Shown here: piece by piece, positions 35,240-44,179 of the stretch
Numbering within the stretch: position 1 is the stretch's first letter
Layout: each line of letters begins with the position of its first letter
Source of the DNA: Nocardia inohanensis NBRC 100128
GTDB lineage: Bacteria > Actinomycetota > Actinomycetes > Mycobacteriales > Mycobacteriaceae
Assembly: GCF_001612945.1 (NCBI RefSeq)
Contig: NZ_BDBK01000008.1
Location: forward strand, 1 to 64,000
Length of the DNA: 64,000 nt
Direction: 5' to 3'
Program-made: the position numbers and the translations under genes
The notes under the pieces: model-generated
Database searches by the model: none
Seen by the model: the letters and a program-made list of their open reading frames with translations, nothing else
What the model was told of the DNA's origin: nothing

Positions 35240-37453
35240 ATGTTCGCGTGGTGGGGTGGTGTGGTCTACCGGCTGCGGTTCGGGGTGCTCGGGATCGTGG
35301 TGGCGGGGCTGCTGGCGTTGGGGGGCTACAGCGTCGGGGTGGCGGAGCATTTGACCGCGGGCGGGCTGGAGGATCCGGGGGCGGAGTCGTCGCAGGCGGC
35401 GCGGCTGGCGGATGAGGCGTTCGGGCGCAATCACGAGGTGGATGTGGCGGTGCTGTACACCGCGCCCGCGGGGAAGACGGTCGACGATCCCGAATTCAGC
35501 CGCAAGATCATCGACAATTTGAACAGCTTGCCGCGGGACTATCCCGAACAGATCTCCGGGATCAATGCCGCGTATTGGCGGACCGAGACCGGGAAGCTGA
35601 GCGGGGCGCAGGCCGCGACGAAGGATCGCACCCGGGCCATCGCGCTGATCGCGATTCGCGGTGACGGCGACACCGAGGTTTCGGCAAACTATCGAAAAGT
35701 CAAGGATGTCTTCTTCATTCCGGGGGTGGATGTCGAGGTCAGCGGTTTGCAGCCGGTGGCCGGGGAGTTGAACGACACCATGGCCGACGACCTGAGCCGG
35801 ATGGAGCTCATCGCGCTGCCCGCGGTCGCGGTGCTGCTGTTCTTCATCTTCGGGGGGGTGGTCGCGGCGGCGCTGCCGTTGGCCATCGGCGGGCTGACCA
35901 TGATCGGCGCGCTCGGGATCGTGCGCATCCTCACCAATTTCATCGAGGTCAACTCGTTCGTCTCCTCGGTGGTGACGATGATCGGGCTCGGGCTGGCCAT
36001 CGACTACGGGCTGTTCATCGTCAGCCGCTTCCGTGAGGAACTCGCCGCCGGCCACGACAATCGCACGGCGGTACAGCGCACCGTGATGACCGCGGGCCGG
36101 ACCGTGGTCTTCTCCGCGACCATGATCATCGCCAGCCTCGGCGGGATGCTGCTGTTCCCGCAGGGCTTCCTGAAATCGATGGCGTACGGGGCGATTACGA
36201 CGGTCACCCTGGCCGCGCTGACCGCCATCACCATCCTGCCCGCCGCGCTCGGCATCCTGGGCGAGCGGGTGGATGCGCTGGGGTTCAAGCGATTCCGCAG
36301 CACCCAGACCGCGGAGCAGATCGAGAACGGTTTCTGGGGTCGATCCACCGCCTGGGTGATGAAGCATCCTTTGAAGATCGGCGTCTCGCTCTGCATCATC
36401 CTGCTGTTGCTCATCCTGCCGGTGCGGAACCTGGTCTTCGGCGGCTTCAGCGAAAAGTATCTGCCGCCGGACAATTCGGTTCGCATGGCCAAGGAACAGA
36501 TCGACGAGCTGTTCCCGAACCGCCGGTCCGATCCCATCCAGCTGATCCTCGTCTCCGCCGACAGCACCGCGGTCGGCGCGGCCTGGCGAGAAGCCGGTGC
36601 GGCCCCTGGCTTGGACACGCCGTTCGAGGTACCGGCGCGCTCCACCATCGATCCGGACGTGTACCGGACCACCGCCACCGTCGCCGATGTGAACGACGCG
36701 GGCGAGACCATCGACTATCTGCGTTCGATCGAACTCCCCGAAGGCACAACGATGTTCGTCGGCGGCCTGCCCGCCATCCAGAAGGACAGCATCGACGCTC
36801 TGCTCGCCCGCATCCCGGTCATGGTGATCCTGGTCCTGTTGCTGACCACCCTGCTGATGTTCCTGACCTTCGGTTCCCTGGTCCTGCCGATCAAGGCCGC
36901 CCTGATGAGCGCCCTCGGCCTCGGCTCCACCCTCGGCATCCTGACCTGGATCTTCATCGAGGGCCACGGCGCGACCCTGCTCAACTTCACCCCGCAGCCC
37001 ATCCAGGCCAATGTGCTGGTCCTGATCATCGCCATCATCTACGGCCTCTCCACCGACTACGAGGTCTTCCTCATCTCCCGCATGGTCGAAGCCCGCGCGG
37101 CCGGCGCGACCACCACCGAGGCCGTCCGCATCGGCACCGCCCACACCGGCCGCATCATCACCGCCGCCGCCCTCATCCTGCTGGTGGTGACCGGCGCTTT
37201 CGCCTTCTCGGACCTGGTGATGATGCAGTACATCGCCTACGGCATGATCGCCGCGCTCTTCATCGACGCCACCGTCCTGCGCATGCTCCTGGTCCCCGCC
37301 ACCATGAAGCTGCTCGGCGACGACTGCTGGTGGGCCCCGGAATGGATGAAGCGAATCCAGCGCCGGATCGGCCTCGGCGAACCCACCCTGGAACCCGAAA
37401 AGCCTTTGCTGCCAACCGATTCCCTGACGGAGGCGGCTACTGGGGTTCGGTGA
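35240..37453 (+). CDS. MmpL-family RND lipid transporter
   Basis: A 737-residue inner-membrane exporter of the MmpL/RND type with 12 membrane segments in the 1+5 and 1+5 arrangement and two periplasmic loops (about residues 35-185 and 400-530). The proton-relay aspartate-tyrosine pairs typical of MmpL3 are D255-Y256 (GLAIDYGLFIVSRFREE) and D606-Y607 (GLSTDYEVFLISRMVE). Such proteins export lipids to the cell envelope. It lacks the long cytoplasmic tail of mycobacterial MmpL3. It overlaps the convergent DUF3097 gene by 17 bases. The lipid is unknown. Confidence 0.93.
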   Translation: MFAWWGGVVYRLRFGVLGIVVAGLLALGGYSVGVAEHLTAGGLEDPGAESSQAARLADEAFGRNHEVDVAVLYTAPAGKTVDDPEFSRKIIDNLNSLPRDYPEQISGINAAYWRTETGKLSGAQAATKDRTRAIALIAIRGDGDTEVSANYRKVKDVFFIPGVDVEVSGLQPVAGELNDTMADDLSRMELIALPAVAVLLFFIFGGVVAAALPLAIGGLTMIGALGIVRILTNFIEVNSFVSSVVTMIGLGLAIDYGLFIVSRFREELAAGHDNRTAVQRTVMTAGRTVVFSATMIIASLGGMLLFPQGFLKSMAYGAITTVTLAALTAITILPAALGILGERVDALGFKRFRSTQTAEQIENGFWGRSTAWVMKHPLKIGVSLCIILLLLILPVRNLVFGGFSEKYLPPDNSVRMAKEQIDELFPNRRSDPIQLILVSADSTAVGAAWREAGAAPGLDTPFEVPARSTIDPDVYRTTATVADVNDAGETIDYLRSIELPEGTTMFVGGLPAIQKDSIDALLARIPVMVILVLLLTTLLMFLTFGSLVLPIKAALMSALGLGSTLGILTWIFIEGHGATLLNFTPQPIQANVLVLIIAIIYGLSTDYEVFLISRMVEARAAGATTTEAVRIGTAHTGRIITAAALILLVVTGAFAFSDLVMMQYIAYGMIAALFIDATVLRMLLVPATMKLLGDDCWWAPEWMKRIQRRIGLGEPTLEPEKPLLPTDSLTEAATGVR

Positions 37454-38261
37454 CGAAGTCGATGAGGCGTTCGACCGCGCCGATGAGCGGAGTCTCCAAG
37501 TCGCGGTAGGAGGTTACGGCGTTGTAGACGCGCCGCCAGCCGTCTTGCGGTGTGCCCCAGCCCAATCGGCGGCAGATGCCGGTCTTCCAATCCTCGCCGC
37601 GAGGCACTTCGGGCCACGCCTTGATGCCTACCGCCGCGGGCCGGACGGCTTGCCAGACGTCGATGTAGGGGTGGCCGGTGACCAGGACGTGCGGGCCCAG
37701 GCCGGTGGTGAGGCCGGTTTCCTTGGAGCCGGTGACGAGATGGTCGACCAGCACGCCGACGCGGCGGCCGGGCCCGGGCTGGAAGTCGGTGAGGCGGGCG
37801 GCGAGGTGGTCCAGGCCCTCGAGCTGTTCCACCACGACGCCTTCGACGCGCAGGTCGTGCCCCCAGACCCGTTCGACCAGGGCGGCATCGTGGATGCCCT
37901 CCACCCAGATGCGGCTGGCCTTGGCGACCTGCGCCTTCACGCCCGCGACGCGGGTGGAACCGGAGGCCGAGCGGGTGGGCTGCTGCTGCGGCACGGCCTT
38001 CGGGCGAACCAGGGTGACGGGCTTGCCGTCGATGAGGAAGGCGGCTTCGCGCAGGGCGAAGAGCCGGACCCGGCCGGCGCGGTCCTCGAGTTTGACGAAG
38101 TCGCCGTCATAGCTGCGGTCGAATCCCACTACGGCGCCGCAGAATCCGGTGGCGGCGTCCTCGGCGACCAGGTCGCGTTCGGCGACTACCGTCGGGACCT
38201 CGCGTTTGCGCGTCCTGGAATGCCCGGAATAGATGTCGCCGTAACCGTGGTGCCCGTTCAC
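37437..38261 (-). CDS. DUF3097 protein (Rv1486c-like)
   Basis: A 274-residue protein of the DUF3097 family. Blocks seen in order are GYGDIYSGHSRTRKREVPTV, FCGAVVGFDRSYDGDFVKLE, DRAGRVRLFALREAAFLIDG, RIWVEGIHDAALVERVWG and GLGPHVLVTGHPYIDVWQAV, the last containing a toprim-like glutamate (VEGIHDA). The family is found only in actinobacteria and has no known function; a nucleic-acid role has been suggested by the toprim resemblance, which is my inference. The GTG at 38261 fits the family start. The place next to NfeD and SPFH genes matches Rv1486c. Confidence 0.87.
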   Translation of the reverse strand: MNGHHGYGDIYSGHSRTRKREVPTVVAERDLVAEDAATGFCGAVVGFDRSYDGDFVKLEDRAGRVRLFALREAAFLIDGKPVTLVRPKAVPQQQPTRSASGSTRVAGVKAQVAKASRIWVEGIHDAALVERVWGHDLRVEGVVVEQLEGLDHLAARLTDFQPGPGRRVGVLVDHLVTGSKETGLTTGLGPHVLVTGHPYIDVWQAVRPAAVGIKAWPEVPRGEDWKTGICRRLGWGTPQDGWRRVYNAVTSYRDLETPLIGAVERLIDFVTEPQ

Positions 38262-38415
38262 GGGGGCGAGGGTACCGGGATCGGCGGCGAAACCCGGTCG
38301 CGCCGCGCCCAATCGGCACACGAGTGTGGGGGAGACCGCATCGGGACCGGGCGGATCGATTCGGAACGGGCGGTTCCGGCGGCAGGATGATCACGAAAAC
38401 AGGCCGCCGACGGGC

Positions 38416-38868
38416 ATGCCGACTACTGTTGGGGACGTGGCCGCAATCGTTTGGCTGGTCGCGGGGATCCTCCTCGCGGCGGCGGAGATGCTCATCGGGG
38501 ATCTCACGCTGCTCATGCTGGGTGGCGCCGCGCTCGTCACGGCGGGGGTCAGCGGGCTGGCGGGGACCTCCGTGGTGGTGGATGCCGTGGTGTTCGGTGT
38601 CGCCGCGCTGGTGCTGATACTGCTGGTTCGCCCATTCCTGTTGCGGCGCTTCGCGACTCCGCCACCGCATCAGACCGGGGTGGCCGCGCTGCCGGGCAAG
38701 ACCGCGAAGGTGATCGAGATGGTCGACGAGCACGGGGGCCGGGTGAAAGTGGACGGTGAAGTCTGGAGTGCGCGGCCGTTCGACCCCTCGGAGCAGTTCG
38801 AGGTGGGCGAGACCGTGTGCATCATGAAGATCGAGGGCGCTACCGCCGTCGTCTTGAAAGGGTCCTGA
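38416..38868 (+). CDS. NfeD-like membrane protein (Rv1487-like)
   Basis: A 150-residue protein with two to three membrane segments in the first 80 residues (AAIVWLVAGILLAAAEMLIG, then LLMLGGAALVTAGVSGLAG and a third) and a C-terminal OB-fold domain: GVAALPGKTAKVIEMVDEHG, GRVKVDGEVWSARP and GETVCIMKIEGATAVV. NfeD proteins pair with SPFH proteins in membrane microdomains. The SPFH gene follows after 3 bases. I used the ATG at 38416; a GTG at 38437 is also plausible. Confidence 0.88.
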   Translation: MPTTVGDVAAIVWLVAGILLAAAEMLIGDLTLLMLGGAALVTAGVSGLAGTSVVVDAVVFGVAALVLILLVRPFLLRRFATPPPHQTGVAALPGKTAKVIEMVDEHGGRVKVDGEVWSARPFDPSEQFEVGETVCIMKIEGATAVVLKGS

Positions 38869-38871
38869 ATC

Positions 38872-40074
38872 ATGGGTGTACTCATTGTCGCCGCGGTATT
38901 GATCCTGCTGGTCGTGGTGGTGGTGTTCAAATCGGTGGCGCTGGTGCCGCAGGCCGAGGCGGCCGTCATCGAACGCCTGGGCCGCTATTCGCGGACCGTG
39001 TCCGGGCAGTTGACGTTCCTGGTGCCGTTCGCGGACCGGGTGCGCGCCAAGGTGGACCTACGCGAGCGGGTGGTGTCGTTCCCGCCGCAGCCGGTCATCA
39101 CCCAGGACAACCTGACCGTGCAGATCGACTCGGTCGTCTACTTCCAGGTCACCAGCCCGCAGGCCGCGGTCTACGAGATCTCCAATTACATTGCGGCCGT
39201 GGAGCAGTTGACCATCACCACGCTGCGCAATGTGGTCGGCGGCATGACCCTGGAGGAGACCCTCACCTCCCGCGATCAGATCAACAGCCAGCTGCGCGGC
39301 GTGCTGGACGAGGCGACCGGCCGCTGGGGTCTGCGGGTGTCGCGCGTCGAGCTCAAGGCCATCGATCCGCCGCCGTCGATTCAGGAATCGATGGAGAAGC
39401 AGATGAAGGCCGACCGCGAGAAGCGGGCCATGATCCTCACCGCCGAAGGTCAGCGCGAGGCGTCGATCAAGACCGCCGAAGGCCAGAAGCAGGCGCAGAT
39501 CCTGGCGGCCGAGGGCTCCAAGCAGTCGGCGATCCTGTCGGCCGAGGGTGAACGCCAGTCCCGGATCCTGCGCGCCCAGGGTGAGCGCGCCGCCGCCTAC
39601 CTCCAGGCGCAAGGTCAGGCGAAGGCCATCGAAAAGGTTTTCGCCGCAATCAAATCCGGCAAGCCGACCCCCGAACTGCTGGCCTACCAATACATGCAGA
39701 CGCTGCCGATGGTCGCCAAGGGCGATGCCAACAAGGTGTGGCTGGTGCCCAGCGATTTCGGCAAAGCCCTGGAGGGTTTCGCCCGTAACTTCGCGACCAA
39801 GGGCGAGGACGGGGTGTTCCGGTACGAGCCGGGCCAGGACGAGGAGACCGTCGAACGTCCCGAGGACGATTCCGAGGAGGTGGCCGGCTGGTTCGATACC
39901 GCCACCGATCCGGCCGCCGAACGCGCGGTGCGCGCCGCCGAAGCCGATGCCCGGACCCCGGTCGAGACCACCGGTATCCCGCCCCGCCCGCGTGCCGAAG
40001 AGCAACAGCCGCAACGGTATCGCCAGGATCCGGGCGATCAGCCGTGGCAGCCGCCGAAGCCCCTGGGCCGCTGA
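38872..40074 (+). CDS. SPFH/band-7 domain protein (Rv1488-like)
   Basis: A 400-residue stomatin/flotillin-like membrane protein. An N-terminal hydrophobic hairpin (residues 3-20) anchors it, and the SPFH domain covers about 22-185 (VPQAEAAVIERLGRY, then VDLRERVVSFPPQPVITQDN). From 190 to 255 six consecutive 11-residue repeats of the type AEGQREASIK form a regular coiled coil. The C-terminal third is acidic and proline-rich. It is translated right behind the NfeD-like gene, and both likely form the membrane scaffold seen in other bacteria. A perfect palindromic terminator follows. Confidence 0.92.
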   Translation: MGVLIVAAVLILLVVVVVFKSVALVPQAEAAVIERLGRYSRTVSGQLTFLVPFADRVRAKVDLRERVVSFPPQPVITQDNLTVQIDSVVYFQVTSPQAAVYEISNYIAAVEQLTITTLRNVVGGMTLEETLTSRDQINSQLRGVLDEATGRWGLRVSRVELKAIDPPPSIQESMEKQMKADREKRAMILTAEGQREASIKTAEGQKQAQILAAEGSKQSAILSAEGERQSRILRAQGERAAAYLQAQGQAKAIEKVFAAIKSGKPTPELLAYQYMQTLPMVAKGDANKVWLVPSDFGKALEGFARNFATKGEDGVFRYEPGQDEETVERPEDDSEEVAGWFDTATDPAAERAVRAAEADARTPVETTGIPPRPRAEEQQPQRYRQDPGDQPWQPPKPLGR

Positions 40075-40079
40075 CGAAA

Positions 40080-40111
40080 CGAGCCCCTCGGCCGATCGGC
40101 CGAGGGGCTCG
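40080..40111. terminator. perfect 32-base palindrome, bidirectional terminator
   Basis: The dyad has CGAGCCCCTCGGCCGA as left arm and its exact complement as right arm, centred at 40095/40096. It separates the rightward SPFH gene from the leftward dioxygenase gene and marks the border between the conserved backbone and the sulfonate cluster. Confidence 0.8.
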
Positions 40112-40124
40112 CGCGTGTGTGGGG

Positions 40125-41063
40125 TCAGTTCGCCGAACCCACGAACCGCTCACCGGCGATGGACCGCGACTCCTGACCGTCCACGCCGACCGGCACCTCG
40201 CCCTCGAGGGTGGTCCGGTAGAGCACCCGGGTGACGTCGAGATGATCCAGGTCGCTGGGCGCCAGGTGCGCGGTGGCGCGATTGTCCCAGAACGCGACAC
40301 TGCCGTGCTCCCAGCGGAATCGGACCGTGTACGCCGGATCCGACAGCTCCGCGTACAGCAGTTCCAGCAGCGCGTCGCTCTGCCGCGGGCTCAATCCGAC
40401 GATGCGGGTGGTGAAGCCCGGATTCACGAACAGCACCCGTTCCCCGGTCACCGGATGCACCCGCACCACCGGATGCTCGGTGACCAGGGGAGCGGCGGCG
40501 ACCCGCTTGGCGTAATCGCTTTCGGAATCCCAGGCGGGCAGCTTCCCGCCGAATCGATGCTCGGCGCGCAGCCCGTCCAGGAACGATTTCAGCGACTCCG
40601 GCAGCCCCGCGTACGCCGCCGCCAGATTGGTCCACTGGGTGTCCCCGCCGCGCTCCGGTGCGATCTCGGCCCGCAGCAGTGATGCCGCCGGCGGGTTGAT
40701 CAGCGGTGAGACATCGGTGTGCCAGTGATTGGTGTAGCTGAACTTCCGCTTCCCGAAACGCTTCTCGTACAGCCGGCTGTCCACGGCCAGGATCTCCGGA
40801 TGCTCGGTCGGCGCGTCATCGTCGTAGGGATGCGACGGCGTCACCGCGCCGAACCGCCGCGAGAACGCGATCTGCTCGGCGTGCCCGATCTGCTGATCGC
40901 GGAAGAACAGCACCTTGTACTCGTGCAGCGCCGCGGTGAGCTCGGCGATCTGCGCTGCGCTGAAGTCGTCGCGCAGATCGATATCGCGGATCTCCGCTCC
41001 GATATGCCCGGCGACCGGTGCGATGGTGAATGTGCCGGTACGGTTTTCGGCCACAGTGGTCAT
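40125..41063 (-). CDS. TauD/TfdA-type alpha-ketoglutarate dioxygenase
   Basis: A 312-residue non-heme iron enzyme. The 2-His-1-carboxylate facial triad is H115-x-D117 (NHWHTDVSP) and H266 (ATAHLAPSD), with R279 or R283 binding alpha-ketoglutarate. TauD relatives oxidise taurine, alkyl sulfonates or sulfate esters and release sulfite or sulfate, which fits the ABC importer and flavin monooxygenase genes upstream. It is the last gene of that operon, 36 bases after the monooxygenase. Whether the substrate is taurine, an alkylsulfonate or an alkyl sulfate cannot be read from the sequence. Confidence 0.92.
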   Translation of the reverse strand: MTTVAENRTGTFTIAPVAGHIGAEIRDIDLRDDFSAAQIAELTAALHEYKVLFFRDQQIGHAEQIAFSRRFGAVTPSHPYDDDAPTEHPEILAVDSRLYEKRFGKRKFSYTNHWHTDVSPLINPPAASLLRAEIAPERGGDTQWTNLAAAYAGLPESLKSFLDGLRAEHRFGGKLPAWDSESDYAKRVAAAPLVTEHPVVRVHPVTGERVLFVNPGFTTRIVGLSPRQSDALLELLYAELSDPAYTVRFRWEHGSVAFWDNRATAHLAPSDLDHLDVTRVLYRTTLEGEVPVGVDGQESRSIAGERFVGSAN

Positions 41064-41099
41064 GTTCGGTTCCTTCGGTGAGTTATCGGATCAATCGCT

Positions 41100-42449
41100 T
41101 CACGCCGTGGCGCGCGTCTCGGCCTGCTCCGCGAACTGGCTCTCGACGGGGTCGAGGCCGTAATGCCCGCGCAGCGTGGTGGCGGTGTAGTCGGTGCGGA
41201 ACAGCCCGCGCTCCTGGAGGATCGGCACCACGCGGTCGACGAAGTCCTCCAGCCCGCCCGGCAGGTAGGGCGGCATGATGTTGAATCCGTCGGCCGCGCC
41301 CTGCTCGTACCAGGACTGCAATTCGTCGGCGACCTGTTCGGGCGTACCCGCGAAGGTGCGATGCCCGCGCCCGCCGCCCAGCTTGCCGATCAGCTGCCGC
41401 ACGGTCAGTTCCTCGCGTTCGGCCAGGTCCTTCACCAGCGTGAATCGGCTCTTGCCGCCTTCGATTTCGCTCTCGGCGGGCAGCGGCGGCAGCGGGGCGT
41501 CCAGGGCGTGCTCGGTGAGATCCACCCCGAGCAGCGACGAGAGCTGCTTCAACGCGTAATCGGGGGAGATGAGGTCGGTGAACTCCTGCTCCAGCGCGCG
41601 GGCCTCGGCCTCGGTGTCGGCGATGAACGGCACCAGCCCCGGCAGCACCTTCAGCTCGTCGGCCGAACGCCCGTACTTGGCCAGGCGCGACTTCAGATCC
41701 CGGTAGAAGGCCCGGCCCTCTTCAATGCTGCGCTGCGCGGTGAACACGGCCTCGGCGTAGCGGGCCGCGAATTCCTTACCGCTCTCGGAGGATCCGGCCT
41801 GTACCAGCAGCGGCCGCCCCTGGGGTCCGCGCGGCGAGTTCAACGGCCCGCGCACCCGGAATCGTTCGCCCTGGTGATCGAGGGTGTGCACCTTCTCCGG
41901 ATCGGCGAAGATCCCGGCTTCCTCATCGAGCACGATGGCCTCGGATTCCCAGCTGTCCCACAGCTTCACGGCCACATCCACGAATTCCTGCGCCCGCTCG
42001 TAGCGCCGCGCGTGCTCGGGAATCGAGTCGTAACCGAAGTTGAACGCCTCGTCCTCGTTACCCGAGGTGACGATGTTCCACCCGGCCCGCCCGCCGCTGA
42101 TGTGATCGAGCGAGGCGAACTTGCGGGCCAGATTGAACGGCTCGTTGTAGGTGGTGGAGGCGGTGGCGATGAGCCCCACGTGTTCGGTGGCGGTGGCGAT
42201 CGCCGCGAGCAGCGTGACGGGTTCGAACACCGCGAGGGTATTGCGCTTGATGCGCGGCCCGACCGCCAGCCCGTCGGCGAAGAACACCGAATCCAGCTTG
42301 CCGCGCTCGGCGATGCGGCCCAGCTCCTGGAAGTGCTTCACATCCAGGACCCGGTGCGCCTCGGTGCGCGGATGCCGCCAGGCGGCTTCGTGGTGGCCGA
42401 CGCCCATCAGGAAGGCATTGAGGTGAAAAGGCTTACGCGACTCGGTCAT
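41100..42449 (-). CDS. FMN-dependent monooxygenase, DszA/NtaA/DmoA type
   Basis: A 449-residue flavin monooxygenase of the bacterial luciferase fold (class C), needing reduced FMN from a separate reductase. Recognisable blocks are FHLNAFLMGVGHHEAAWRHP, RIAERGKLDSVFFADGLA, ASLDHISGGRAGWNIVTS and FNFGYDSIPEHARRYERAQE, as in nitrilotriacetate, dimethyl sulfide and dibenzothiophene sulfone monooxygenases. In this cluster it should attack an organosulfur compound or chelator. The ATG at 42449 follows AAGGAATCC. The FMN reductase might be the flavodoxin-like one at 1.4 kb, but no link is visible. Confidence 0.92.
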   Translation of the reverse strand: MTESRKPFHLNAFLMGVGHHEAAWRHPRTEAHRVLDVKHFQELGRIAERGKLDSVFFADGLAVGPRIKRNTLAVFEPVTLLAAIATATEHVGLIATASTTYNEPFNLARKFASLDHISGGRAGWNIVTSGNEDEAFNFGYDSIPEHARRYERAQEFVDVAVKLWDSWESEAIVLDEEAGIFADPEKVHTLDHQGERFRVRGPLNSPRGPQGRPLLVQAGSSESGKEFAARYAEAVFTAQRSIEEGRAFYRDLKSRLAKYGRSADELKVLPGLVPFIADTEAEARALEQEFTDLISPDYALKQLSSLLGVDLTEHALDAPLPPLPAESEIEGGKSRFTLVKDLAEREELTVRQLIGKLGGGRGHRTFAGTPEQVADELQSWYEQGAADGFNIMPPYLPGGLEDFVDRVVPILQERGLFRTDYTATTLRGHYGLDPVESQFAEQAETRATA

Positions 42450-42477
42450 ACGAGGATTCCTTAGCAAGTGTGGTCGG

Positions 42478-43353
42478 TCAGGCTTGGGTGCGCCAGCGGG
42501 AGAGCCGTCGTTCGATGGCGACCAGCACCCCGTTGAAAGTCAGCCCGACCAGGGAGATGGCGACGATGCCCGCGTACATGTCGGGAATCTGGAAGTTCTG
42601 CTGCGCGGCGGTGATCAGATAGCCCAGACCCGCGCGCGCACCGACCATTTCGGCGGCGATGAGCACCAGAATGGAGGCCGAGGCCGCCATCCGGATGCCG
42701 GTGAAAATGCTCGGCACGGAGGCGGGCAGCACCACTTTCAGGAACAGCGGGATAGGCGAGAATCCCAGCGACACCGCCGATTTGACCAACAGCGGATCCA
42801 CGGTCCGGACGCCGGTGATGGTATTGAGCAGGATCGGGAAGAAGCTGGCGTACACCACCAGAGCGATCTTGGAGGTCTCGCCGATGCCGAGGATCAGCAC
42901 GAACACCGGCAGCAGGGCCAGCGCGGCGGTATTGCGGAACAGTTCGAGAATCGGGCTCAGGAACTCCGCGACCGGCCGGTACCAGGCGATCGCCACACCC
43001 ACCGGAACCGCGGTCGCGAGCGCGATGGCGAACCCGGTGAACGAGCGGGTGAGGCTCGCCGAGACATGCTCCTGGAGTTGGCCGTTGCGGATGAGCCCGA
43101 GCCCGGCGTCCAGGACGGCGGTGAACGGCGGCAGGAACACCTCGTCCACCAGTCCGAGCCGGGGCGCGGCCTCCCACAGGGCCAGGAACAGGGCGATGAC
43201 CAGCGTGGGTTTGACCACCCGCCACACCACCCGGCCGGTAGTGCGGGCGACCCGCGCCGCCGAGCCGGATTCCCCGGCCCGCGCCGGTGCTCGATCGGTC
43301 TCGGTGACCGGTGGGGCGGTGGTGACCGGTGCGATGGCGATGGCACTAGACAT
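42478..43353 (-). CDS. ABC transporter permease (sulfonate/taurine type)
   Basis: A 291-residue integral membrane permease of the SsuC/TauC group with about six membrane segments. A basic cytoplasmic start is followed by VIALFLALWEAAPRLG. The coupling loop is SAVSLGFSPIPLFLKVVLPA, with the EAA-type pattern reading AVSLGFSP, and the sequence ends IERRLSRWRTQA. The start ATG overlaps the ATPase stop by 8 bases, so the two are coupled. It works with the ATPase and lipoprotein encoded just upstream. Confidence 0.92.
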   Translation of the reverse strand: MSSAIAIAPVTTAPPVTETDRAPARAGESGSAARVARTTGRVVWRVVKPTLVIALFLALWEAAPRLGLVDEVFLPPFTAVLDAGLGLIRNGQLQEHVSASLTRSFTGFAIALATAVPVGVAIAWYRPVAEFLSPILELFRNTAALALLPVFVLILGIGETSKIALVVYASFFPILLNTITGVRTVDPLLVKSAVSLGFSPIPLFLKVVLPASVPSIFTGIRMAASASILVLIAAEMVGARAGLGYLITAAQQNFQIPDMYAGIVAISLVGLTFNGVLVAIERRLSRWRTQA

Positions 43354-44179
43354 GGCTGTTCCCGTCCGCGGCGAGCGCCGCTTTCTCGAGTCCCTGCGCC
43401 CGCGTGACCTCGTCGTGCAGCAGAGTCCAGATGTGATGGCGGATATCGCGGAAGCGTTCACTGGAGCGGATGTCCTGGTCCCCGCCGCGCTCCAGGTCGA
43501 TATCAACCACGGCCTTGACCCGTCCGGGCCGCGAGGTGAGCACCGCGACCCGCTGCCCCAGATACACCGCCTCGTCGATGCCGTGGGTGATGAAGAGAAT
43601 GGTCTTGCCGGTGGCCCGCCAGATCCGTAACAGCTCGTCCTGCAACGACTCCCGGGTCTGCGCGTCCAGCGCCGCGAACGGTTCGTCCATCAGCAGCACT
43701 TCCGGGTCGAAGGCCAGGCTGCGCGCGATGGCCACCCGCTGCTTCATCCCGCCGGACAGTTCGTGCGGATACCGGTCGCCGAATCCGGCCAGACCGACCA
43801 GCTCGAGGTATTCGTCCGCGATCCGCTTGCGTTCGCGCCGGCGAATACCCTTGGCCTCCAAGCCGAATTCGATATTGGCGCGCGCCGTGCGCCAGGGCAG
43901 CAGCGCGTACTGCTGGAACACGATCCCGCGATCGAGACCGGGGCCGGCGATCGGCGCGCCATCGAGCAGGATCTGCCCGCCGGTCGGCTTGCTCAACCCG
44001 CCCAGCAGATCGAGCAGCGTCGATTTGCCCGACCCGCTGGGCCCGACCAGCACCAGGAACTCCCCGTCGCGCACCTCGACGCTGATGTCCTCGATGGCGG
44101 TGAAGGACTCCCGCTCACCGCGGACCGCGAACTCCTTGCGCACCCCCGAAAGGGCGAGTTTCACCGTTGCCGTACTCAT
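43346..44179 (-). CDS. ABC transporter ATP-binding protein (sulfonate/taurine type)
   Basis: A 277-residue ABC ATPase of the SsuB/TauB group. Walker A is GPSGSGKST at 46-54, the Q-loop lies in IVFQQYALLPW, the signature is LSGGMKQR at 141-148, and Walker B is VLLMDEP at 161-167, followed by the D-loop ALDAQ and the switch histidine in LFITHGIDEAV. The C-terminal 40 residues (HHIWTLLHDEVTRAQG) are of the regulatory type seen in this group. Its start overlaps the binding-protein stop by 4 bases. Confidence 0.94.
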   Translation of the reverse strand: MSTATVKLALSGVRKEFAVRGERESFTAIEDISVEVRDGEFLVLVGPSGSGKSTLLDLLGGLSKPTGGQILLDGAPIAGPGLDRGIVFQQYALLPWRTARANIEFGLEAKGIRRRERKRIADEYLELVGLAGFGDRYPHELSGGMKQRVAIARSLAFDPEVLLMDEPFAALDAQTRESLQDELLRIWRATGKTILFITHGIDEAVYLGQRVAVLTSRPGRVKAVVDIDLERGGDQDIRSSERFRDIRHHIWTLLHDEVTRAQGLEKAALAADGNSHV

